From Microcaldota archaeon (GTDB lineage: Archaea > Micrarchaeota > Micrarchaeia > Anstonellales > J096): DNA of 39,541 nucleotides. Made by a program: the position numbers and the translations under genes. This document shows, one piece after another, positions 16,463 to 23,335 of the stretch. The notes under the pieces are model-generated. The model did not search any database and had not been told where the DNA came from. It saw only the letters and a program-made list of their open reading frames with translations. The stretch spans positions 1-39,541 of the forward strand of contig JAUQPY010000029.1 in the NCBI GenBank assembly GCA_030550115.1, written 5' to 3'. Positions within the stretch are counted from its first letter, which is position 1. The number at the start of each line of letters is the position of its first letter.

Positions 16463-16917
16463 TGTCTCCTGCTTCTAACCTCATCAACTATAGCCAACCA
16501 GCTATCTCCAATCTTGTTCAGATAATTTCCAAAAGTCTTAGAGATAGTTATTTTCAGCTTTCTGCTCTTCTTATTGATATCAGAGAACTCTCGTTCTATC
16601 TTTATCAATCCAAATGCCCTGAGCTTTACTAATACTCTATTATAGAATGTGGCCTTGCTTATACTATTGTTTCTAACAAACTCTGCTATATCTGTAGAGT
16701 ATAACTCTCCATTTTTCTGTATCAGTAGATTTATAAATCTGTTAGCTATTGTGTTGTATTTGGGGCTGATCTCTGGGGGAAATACGAAGAATAGAACTTC
16801 CTGTAGGGAGAATAGATTCTTAGTAGGTCCTTCATTCTCATCTTGAAATCTCCTGAGTGTTGGATCATAATGAGCGGGTAAGTATAATATATTTTTAGAT
16901 TTAACTTTCTTTATCAT
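16459..16917 (-). CDS. Winged-helix DNA-binding protein, first gene after tRNA-Asn
   Basis: Residues 60-115 read as a winged helix: helices around NRFINLLIQKNGELYS and TDIAEFVRNN, a recognition helix near ISKATFYNRVLVKLRAFGLI, then a wing with Lys/Arg-rich strands. The N-terminal 55 residues are Pro/Phe-rich and unassigned. There is no ligand domain, so it may be a simple repressor or activator. The gene begins three bases after the 3' end of tRNA-Asn on the same strand and has no room for its own promoter. It is probably made from a tRNA-mRNA transcript. It overlaps the glycosyltransferase by four bases. Confidence 0.75.
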   Translation of the reverse strand: MIKKVKSKNILYLPAHYDPTLRRFQDENEGPTKNLFSLQEVLFFVFPPEISPKYNTIANRFINLLIQKNGELYSTDIAEFVRNNSISKATFYNRVLVKLRAFGLIKIEREFSDINKKSRKLKITISKTFGNYLNKIGDSWLAIVDEVRSRRQ

Positions 16918-16920
16918 AAA

Positions 16921-16992
16921 CGCCCTGGGCAGGATTCGAACCTGCGACCTTCCGGTTAACAGCCGGACGCTCTACCTCTGAGCTACCAGGGC
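16921..16992 (-). tRNA. tRNA-Asn (GTT)
   Basis: The minus strand reads GCCCTGG at the 5' end and CCAGGGC plus a G discriminator at the 3' end, giving a seven-pair acceptor stem. The T-arm GCAGG-TTCGAAT-CCTGC and the anticodon loop CTGTTAA are clear; the GTT anticodon is at 16958-16960. No intron and no encoded CCA. A TATA element lies about 28 bases upstream. The 3' end is directly followed by TTT and the ATG of the winged-helix gene. Confidence 0.97.
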
Positions 16993-17013
16993 TACTTATT
17001 TAAATTGCAGCTA

Positions 17014-17026
17014 ATGTTTAAAAATC
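17014..17026 (-). promoter_or_regulatory. TATA box of tRNA-Asn
   Basis: ATTTTTAAACA on the minus strand is centred about 28 bases before the tRNA 5' end. It probably also drives the winged-helix–glycosyltransferase–rio1–UbiA genes behind it. Confidence 0.5.
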
Positions 17027-17048
17027 TATTCAGCTATGGAAGAGTAAT

Positions 17049-17059
17049 GTTTTTAAACA
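17049..17059 (+). promoter_or_regulatory. TATA box of the small acidic protein gene
   Basis: GTTTTTAAACA is centred about 26 bases before the ATG at 17080, predicting a leaderless message. A second AT-rich stretch (17060-17073) is too close to that ATG to be its TATA box. Confidence 0.45.
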
Positions 17060-17079
17060 CTTTTATATATTATAAATAC

Positions 17080-17313
17080 ATGGACAGCAAAACTGCTGAA
17101 CAGAATACCGAAATGAATAAGGAAGGAGATATAATAAAAGTACTAGATCCAAATTTTAATAATAATATAACTGTTTTTGAAAATCCAGTAGATGCCCTAT
17201 CTGGTTTAAATAAATTTTTAAGTGAATCTAATAATCAAGAAAATCAAAAAGAATTAAACCAAGAAGAATTAAAGAGACTAGAAGAATTGTTAAAGTTATT
17301 GTTAAACAACTAG
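17080..17313 (+). CDS. Small acidic protein of unknown function between two tRNA genes
   Basis: I prefer the ATG at 17080 (77 residues, beginning MDSKTAEQNTEMNKEGD) over the in-frame ATGs further left. It is placed correctly behind a TATA core, and the extra N terminus would be translated from promoter DNA. The protein is rich in Asn, Glu and Leu, with no cysteine. A beta-like middle (DIIKVLDPNFNNNITVFENP) is followed by a strongly helical acidic tail (QEELKRLEELLKLLLNN) that could form a coiled coil. No family is recognised. It stands alone between tRNA-Asn (divergent) and tRNA-Met. Its codon use and clean promoter suggest a real gene. Confidence 0.65.
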   Translation: MDSKTAEQNTEMNKEGDIIKVLDPNFNNNITVFENPVDALSGLNKFLSESNNQENQKELNQEELKRLEELLKLLLNN

Positions 17314-17314
17314 T

Positions 17315-17326
17315 ATTTTTAAAAAG
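17315..17326 (+). promoter_or_regulatory. TATA box of the initiator tRNA gene
   Basis: ATTTTTAAAAAG begins right after the stop of the small acidic gene and is centred about 29 bases before the tRNA 5' end at 17350. Confidence 0.5.
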
Positions 17327-17349
17327 CTTGTTTCTGATCATTAACTAGA

Positions 17350-17423
17350 AGCGGGGTAGGGTAGCCTGGAGTGCCCGCCGGGCTCATAACCCGGAGATCG
17401 GTGGTTCAAATCCACCCCCCGCT
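17350..17423 (+). tRNA. Initiator tRNA-Met (CAT)
   Basis: The acceptor stem is AGCGGGG with CCCCGCT, including the A1-T72 pair typical of archaeal initiators. The anticodon stem has three consecutive G-C pairs (GGG before the loop CTCATAA, CCC after), which marks the initiator. The anticodon CAT is at 17385-17387 and the T-arm is GGTGG-TTCAAAT-CCACC. No intron, no encoded CCA. Its partner aIF2-alpha is at 13203. Confidence 0.97.
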
Positions 17424-17446
17424 ATTAAACACTTTTCACAACATAA

Positions 17447-17459
17447 ATATTTTTAAATA
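17447..17459 (+). promoter_or_regulatory. TATA box of the four-gene unknown operon
   Basis: AATATTTTTAAAT is centred about 26 bases before the ATG at 17480. There is no Shine-Dalgarno site, so the first message end should lie at or next to the start codon. Confidence 0.5.
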
Positions 17460-17479
17460 GTTGTAAATAATATAAAACC

Positions 17480-20140
17480 ATGGAGTTATTAAGAACCGAG
17501 GGAATTAGTGCTAGTGGGGTTTTTTTGGTAGGTAACAGAGAGATAAGAATTGTAGATAATAAACAGGAGATGGGGATGCTATTTATACCGGCAGAATCAA
17601 TTCCGAAATCTTTAGAATTGAGCAATAATGTATCATACAAAGGTAATGCTAAGATGGTATCTCTTGAAGTGATAGATTCTACCGGAAAGAGGAGGAAGTT
17701 AGATCTGCTGGTTGCAGGTAATATCGTGTTCTTCAGATTTGATCAGGATAGTAGATGGACAGTATATAGTCCAAATGTACTTCCATTAGATCAGTATCGA
17801 ATCGAATTGAATGGCAGATCTGTTCAATTATCAAATGTTATCTCTATTGAAGATAGAGTATCACCAAGAGTCAGAATTCCAGGATATAGACAGAGAATTT
17901 ATGATACATTGGTAATTAAACCTGAATTTAAAAACTCTATCCCTGTTCAATCTCTAGAACTCAAAGATTCAGTAATATTAAATGAGCTTAGACCCACAAA
18001 GATGACTTCTCAGAAAACTGAAGATCCAAAGAGATCTAATGATAATCGATCTGACAATAATCGTGATCAAGTAATCAGTAGTACGAATGGAATTTTTGTT
18101 GTAAATGGAACTAAAATAAGATTAGTTAAAGATTCACATCTCAATAGCATGTTCTCCCCTGCGAATACTATCCCCCCATCGATGGTGTTGAATGATAATG
18201 TAAAATTCTCTGGAAAGACCACAACAGTATCTCTAGATGTTTACGATTCAAGTGGTAGAAAGCTAGAATTACAATTCCTAGTAGCTAATAATATGGTTCT
18301 GTTCCGATTCAATCGAGATGATAGATGGGTTCTTTATACCCCAGAAGTACTCTCATTGGATAATTATAGAATCAGATTGAATGGTAGAGAGGTGAAACTA
18401 TCTGAATTGATTGATATTCGGGATCAATTACAGACTGTTGGTAGTAGAAAAATATATGATGTGATTTTCATAAGGCCAGAGTTAGCAAATCATCTCAATT
18501 CTTTAGGTAAGATCAGAGAGTATACTTTAGAATCTGCATCTCTGAACTCTCTCATATCTACCAATGTTAAGAACGAGCAAGCTAAGAGTACAGTTCAGAT
18601 AGAAAAACCAGGTAATACGGATAGAACTCCTTCTCAAAAGGAAACTGTGCAGAGACCTAAGAGATCACCTATGCTTGAACAGTTGTATAATTCAATTAAT
18701 AAAGTAGATCGGGATAATGTTGTTACAGCTGTGGAATCCCTATTGAATGGAAAATATAAATGGATCTGGTTTGGAATCGCAAAGAAAGATTTACCTACTG
18801 TTCAGAAGTGGTTCAGGGAAAACTTTGGGGATAAATATGTATTATCAATCTTGGAAGATAGAGGTAATAGGGTAAGAGTAAGAGTAGATCCTAAACAGGT
18901 ACCTCAACCTTCTAAGATTCCTCCACAAACCACCACCCCTAAACCTTCTAGTAAAGAATCCACTAAAGATACTCCAAAAGTTAACAGCAGCGAAATACTA
19001 CCTAAACCTTCTAGTAAAGAATCTCCTAAAGCATTAGATAATATTCAATCTAATTTAGACTCTCAGAAACAGACTATACCTTCAACTAACCAGACTGAAC
19101 AACCTCAGGAAAGAGAAAGAGGGAATATGTTAGGAATTGAATTCACTAGACAGTTCTCTCAGCATTATTCTGAATTATTGAAGAGTAGAGATATATCTAA
19201 GCAGCATCTACAGAGAGCTAAAGATATGTTAAGTAGATATTCTGAAAGGGATATTTATGCGATGTTAGGATTGAATCCTGAGCAGATGATCAGGAATAGA
19301 GAGATGTTGGCTAGAACAGATCGCAATCTGAAAAGGCCAGAGCTTACTGTAGAACAGCATCTAGCTATTGTCTTGATGGCTCTGGATAGAACTGGTGTAA
19401 ATAGGGGAGAGAATCTGGCTAGAACTGTTCTCGAAAATCCTAATTCTCTGGAGAAAACTGGAGTAAATAGACAAGAGAATCCTATAGTAGATCAGAAGGA
19501 GGAACAACTTCAGAAAGCAGAGCAAACTGTTGAATTATCTCAGGGGACTAGACGAATGTTAGCAGTAGGTAATACAAATGTAGAAGTGTATCTATCTGGA
19601 AATCTACTCGAATTAACATTAGGTAATCAAAAGTACTATTTGGGTTTACCTAATAGCGTAGAGGAATTGGAGAGATTGAGAGAAATGGGATTGGAAGAAG
19701 CTGTTCCAGTGATAGTGATATCAAAAGAAGGAGCAAGTCTCCATGTTCTAGATCCTAATAGGTTAGATGAGCTACAGAAGCTACAGGAGGATGGAGATGT
19801 ATATTTAGTGATCATCAATGTCTCTGATAGAGGGGTAACTGTATATACCACCAAGTTAGATAGAATAGCTCCAGTAATCAGATCCTTGGATGATGTAGTA
19901 TCTGAACTGAATACTCCAGATTGGATGAGGGATGTTGTTCATAATATAGATAGAAATCCAGAGCAAATAGATCCAAAACAAGTACCCGGAAAATTAGAAT
20001 CCTATTACTCAGATGAGGAAATCAGATTGTTGAATCAGATATATGAGATGTATTTCAAAAGTAGAATGAGTTGGGAAGAATTCGTGGGTTTTGCAATATA
20101 TTATTTTGAAAAACCTGTTGTTGATGTTGAGGTGAGATAA
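17480..20140 (+). CDS. Unknown 886-residue protein with a duplicated beta-rich domain
   Basis: No family is recognised. Two clearly related beta-rich domains occupy about residues 10-155 and 202-338. Shared landmarks are FIPAESIP / FSPANTIP, FRFDQDSRW / FRFNRDDRW, and YRIELNGRSVQLS / YRIRLNGREVKLS. A small alpha/beta segment (about 396-470) comes next. Then comes a Pro/Ser/Thr/Lys-rich linker with the phrase KPSSKES repeated (about 475-545), a helical part (about 550-640), a third beta-rich part (about 690-820) and a helical end. No signal peptide or membrane helix is visible, so it is probably made in the cytoplasm. It is the first gene of a tight operon; the next starts on the base after its stop. 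Modular beta domains on flexible linkers suggest a scaffold or binding protein, by inference. Confidence 0.88.
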   Translation: MELLRTEGISASGVFLVGNREIRIVDNKQEMGMLFIPAESIPKSLELSNNVSYKGNAKMVSLEVIDSTGKRRKLDLLVAGNIVFFRFDQDSRWTVYSPNVLPLDQYRIELNGRSVQLSNVISIEDRVSPRVRIPGYRQRIYDTLVIKPEFKNSIPVQSLELKDSVILNELRPTKMTSQKTEDPKRSNDNRSDNNRDQVISSTNGIFVVNGTKIRLVKDSHLNSMFSPANTIPPSMVLNDNVKFSGKTTTVSLDVYDSSGRKLELQFLVANNMVLFRFNRDDRWVLYTPEVLSLDNYRIRLNGREVKLSELIDIRDQLQTVGSRKIYDVIFIRPELANHLNSLGKIREYTLESASLNSLISTNVKNEQAKSTVQIEKPGNTDRTPSQKETVQRPKRSPMLEQLYNSINKVDRDNVVTAVESLLNGKYKWIWFGIAKKDLPTVQKWFRENFGDKYVLSILEDRGNRVRVRVDPKQVPQPSKIPPQTTTPKPSSKESTKDTPKVNSSEILPKPSSKESPKALDNIQSNLDSQKQTIPSTNQTEQPQERERGNMLGIEFTRQFSQHYSELLKSRDISKQHLQRAKDMLSRYSERDIYAMLGLNPEQMIRNREMLARTDRNLKRPELTVEQHLAIVLMALDRTGVNRGENLARTVLENPNSLEKTGVNRQENPIVDQKEEQLQKAEQTVELSQGTRRMLAVGNTNVEVYLSGNLLELTLGNQKYYLGLPNSVEELERLREMGLEEAVPVIVISKEGASLHVLDPNRLDELQKLQEDGDVYLVIINVSDRGVTVYTTKLDRIAPVIRSLDDVVSELNTPDWMRDVVHNIDRNPEQIDPKQVPGKLESYYSDEEIRLLNQIYEMYFKSRMSWEEFVGFAIYYFEKPVVDVEVR
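17507..18490 (+). repeat. Tandem duplication of a ~140-residue domain within the 886-residue gene
   Basis: Copy A (about 17507-17935) and copy B (about 18082-18490) encode the same strand order with many identical positions. The best conserved stretch is the FRF..D.RW..Y.P.VL.LD.YRI.LNGR core. They have diverged at many codons, so this is an old duplication and not a recent repeat. Confidence 0.75.
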
Positions 20141-23100
20141 ATGGTTCAGGTTAATGCAGTTGCAGTTGAACCTAAGGAAGTATATCTAAAGCCAACTGAT
20201 GAATTTGTAAATGAAAAAGGTGTGAAAGTCTATGATAATGGGAAATGGGTAGAACTAAAAGATAGCAGACAACTCAAGCCTGGAGCGAAAATAAGTGTAG
20301 ATGGGCATGTATATGTAGTTACAGATCAGAAAACTGATTACACAGTGAGTATGTATAATAAATATACTCTAGCTGATGGGAGAATGGTTTATGAATTGCC
20401 TGGTAAGAGATATCTACTTGTATCTGGAAATTCTCAATCTTCAATATCAGAGGCAAGATTCAAGACTCTTATAGAATCTGCTAGAAGTGTGGAAACAATC
20501 GTATATGTTAGCAATTCTGTATATCAACACAATAAACAGAAAGATAAACCTTCTCAACCATCAGAACAGCAAAAAACAGATCCTAGACAGGAGCAGAGAG
20601 TTACACCACAACCTGCTAGGCAGGAACAGAAACCTCAGTCTACTAGCCAGATGAGTAGACAGGAGACTGCAAGGTTCTTACACACAGGAGCATATCTACT
20701 GAGTGGTATTGATATTTATGTAAACGATCCTACTCTATACTCAAGGACTTTCGGAGAATGGTTGGATGAGGTGGATAGGGCTACTGGTGGTAAGTACTCC
20801 AAATCTCTAATGGAGGCTTTAGGTATAAATAGTAAGCAGCTAGAGGAACTTAGATCGAAATCTCTAGCAGAGATAATGGCAGCTAGAAGGGATCTGGGAA
20901 GTCTATTAACCTCCAAAAGTGCTAAGGAGAGTGATCTGGATACTCTAAGAGCAAGGTACGGAGATGCTCTATTGTTAGTACTACTGAGAGCTACTACTGG
21001 AGATAGGAATCTAACTCTAGATGATGTTAGAGAAGCTATAAGATTTGTTGGTAGTGATACATACAGATCCGCTCATAGGGAGATTAGAGATATATCAGCA
21101 AGAGCTGCAGATCAGTTAGAACAGAAGAATATACTAGAAAGATATTACTTTGTTAAATACGCTTGGCCAGCAATCAAGAGAATGGATGGAATGAGCTATG
21201 TGGAGAATAATGCTTATTTGGAATTCAGCCTGAATAGTACTAAAGGGGCTCAGTTCTTAGAGAGAGTATTGGGTCAGAATTTCTCGAATAATTATCTGAG
21301 TTATAGATATGGTTTACCGTTCATGATTAGAACAAACTCCTCTTTTGATAATCTGATAGCTATGCTATCAGCAGTTGAACAGGTAAACCTGGGAATTATG
21401 AACAACCCTACAGCTCTGGGTTTGAATAGAATGGAACAATTTAGGTACTACACTTCAGAATTGCCTAGAATAGTAGCATCATTATACGCTAACTATGCTG
21501 CAGCTCTTGAACCTAGACTCAGATCAGGATTATTTGGTGATTTTGAAAGCAGATTAAGACGATATACTTCAGCTGCATCTGGACTGAGATTTGATCAGGT
21601 TGAGGAAGTTGCAAAGATAATTGAAGATTTTGTTAGAGCTGGGAAGGATCTAAGAATTCCTTCGGATAATACCTTTGGAGCTCGAGGTAATGTTAGGGCC
21701 TCACCAGTCTTAAGAGAACCTCAATTAAATCTGCTAACACAAGGATTGATACTGAATATGGGGCAGCTAATCTCAAGATACAATCCAAATGCTGGATATT
21801 TCTTCTCCCTACCTCAAGAATGGTTAGATCTTAGAGGTAATCTATACTATGAAGCTACAGAGAGTAGTGCTAGAGGTTCTGGTAGAGTAGAACTCAGAGG
21901 AACCAGATCATATATAGCAACCAGTATTGATGATGATAGGCTGCAATTTTTGGCTAGAAATATAGATATGCTCAAAGAACTAAGAGGAACAGTCTCTCCT
22001 ACTAGAGTAGAAGTAGAATTAGAGGCCCAATTAGATAGAGAGTTTAGGGGAGCAAATGTAGGAGTAGTATTTAGGAGAGAGAATGGTAAAATGGAGGGGA
22101 TTCTATATGCAAAGATAGATGGTAATTGGTATAGAATAGGGAGAGTGGATAATTCTTGGTTACTTGGTATGGATGTAGTTATCCCAGGATTGGCTAATGC
22201 AATTGGAGAGGTGAGAGTCGGTGATAGTGGTAGCGTTGTGGGTAGTATAGGAATCGCTATGCCACAACTATCAGGGTGGGTTGTGAAAACTGAGGAGGAT
22301 CTGTTGGCTATAGGTGCATATCTATTGAATGGTAATCAGTTGGCTGCAGGAACTTTTGCTAATCAGAATGTTACTGCTCCAAATCTGGTATATGCAGGAT
22401 TCTACAACGGTAATGTATTATTAGGTGGACAATACCTAACCAAAGATTACTCTATTAGTGGTATGGGAATTTTAGGTAATGGTCTGGGTATGGAGGTAAC
22501 TTTCGGAACTAGGACGATAGTATTACAAGGGGGTTATGCTAACTTCGATGGATTATCTAGTGTTTATGGAGCTGCAAAGGCTACAATAGGAGATATGAGT
22601 GTATTTGCCGCATATATTGCATCTGGGGAGAGGATGTTCATGGGTGCTGCTATGGAGAGAGATGGATTTGCTCTACAGGCTTATAGAATGTCCAAGGTCG
22701 ATCCAAAGATCTTTGGGATGTACAGCAATTTCTTCAAGGATGCCAGTTCATTCACTGGTGCAATTGCCCTTTGGGGAAGAAACTATGCAGAGCTAATAGT
22801 TGCACAGACCCCTGAGGATTTGAGGATTTTACTGGGAGGGGGTTATAGTGTTGATAGTGTAGAGCTTAGTGGTGCGGTGGGTTTTGGAAATGGTGAGAGA
22901 ATGATTGCAGCTAGAGCCACCTTACCTATAGGAATATGGTTGGCATCAGCAGGTGTTCTATATCAGAGTAATAAATTACTATTTTCCGCATCAGCTCAAA
23001 ATCAGCAATGGTTCTTCGGAGCAGCATATAACACATCAACAGGGGTATTGGTGGTAAAGGTTAGATACGGAGACTCAGATAGGATTATAGAGGTGTACAA

Positions 23101-23335
23101 ATCTTTTTCTGATAGGAGTATAGGGATAATCGGCGAATGTGGATTCTTCCTAAATAAAGCCATATTTTTATCACTGATTGCTGCATATGCAACTGGAAAA
23201 TTAATAGTATGGTATGTTGGTGCTAGAGCAAGCTATAATCGGGCAAACTCTAATTTGAATTTAGAGATTAGATATGGAAAGCGAGGCGAGGAAAGTAGAT
23301 TCACAATAGTCGTAGGGATGGTATATGCATTCTAA
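20141..23335 (+). CDS. Unknown 1064-residue protein with a beta-barrel-like C-terminal domain
   Basis: No family is recognised. Residues 1-130 are beta-rich; 133-175 form a Gln/Pro/Lys linker; about 176-620 are mainly helical. From about 621 to the end the sequence is a long series of 8-12 residue segments with alternating hydrophobic and polar residues, many Gly, Ala and aromatic residues, and short Asn/Gly/Asp turns. Examples are AGFYNGNVLLGGQY, SVELSGAVGFGNGERMIAAR and LLFSASAQNQQWFFGAAYN. It finishes in an aromatic residue (VVGMVYAF). This is the usual signature of transmembrane beta-barrels, with perhaps two dozen strands. There is no signal peptide. GAGGTGAG-type Shine-Dalgarno sequence lies just upstream of the ATG, inside the previous gene. 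Alternatives are a soluble beta-helix or repeat fold. Confidence 0.85.
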   Translation: MVQVNAVAVEPKEVYLKPTDEFVNEKGVKVYDNGKWVELKDSRQLKPGAKISVDGHVYVVTDQKTDYTVSMYNKYTLADGRMVYELPGKRYLLVSGNSQSSISEARFKTLIESARSVETIVYVSNSVYQHNKQKDKPSQPSEQQKTDPRQEQRVTPQPARQEQKPQSTSQMSRQETARFLHTGAYLLSGIDIYVNDPTLYSRTFGEWLDEVDRATGGKYSKSLMEALGINSKQLEELRSKSLAEIMAARRDLGSLLTSKSAKESDLDTLRARYGDALLLVLLRATTGDRNLTLDDVREAIRFVGSDTYRSAHREIRDISARAADQLEQKNILERYYFVKYAWPAIKRMDGMSYVENNAYLEFSLNSTKGAQFLERVLGQNFSNNYLSYRYGLPFMIRTNSSFDNLIAMLSAVEQVNLGIMNNPTALGLNRMEQFRYYTSELPRIVASLYANYAAALEPRLRSGLFGDFESRLRRYTSAASGLRFDQVEEVAKIIEDFVRAGKDLRIPSDNTFGARGNVRASPVLREPQLNLLTQGLILNMGQLISRYNPNAGYFFSLPQEWLDLRGNLYYEATESSARGSGRVELRGTRSYIATSIDDDRLQFLARNIDMLKELRGTVSPTRVEVELEAQLDREFRGANVGVVFRRENGKMEGILYAKIDGNWYRIGRVDNSWLLGMDVVIPGLANAIGEVRVGDSGSVVGSIGIAMPQLSGWVVKTEEDLLAIGAYLLNGNQLAAGTFANQNVTAPNLVYAGFYNGNVLLGGQYLTKDYSISGMGILGNGLGMEVTFGTRTIVLQGGYANFDGLSSVYGAAKATIGDMSVFAAYIASGERMFMGAAMERDGFALQAYRMSKVDPKIFGMYSNFFKDASSFTGAIALWGRNYAELIVAQTPEDLRILLGGGYSVDSVELSGAVGFGNGERMIAARATLPIGIWLASAGVLYQSNKLLFSASAQNQQWFFGAAYNTSTGVLVVKVRYGDSDRIIEVYKSFSDRSIGIIGECGFFLNKAIFLSLIAAYATGKLIVWYVGARASYNRANSNLNLEIRYGKRGEESRFTIVVGMVYAF

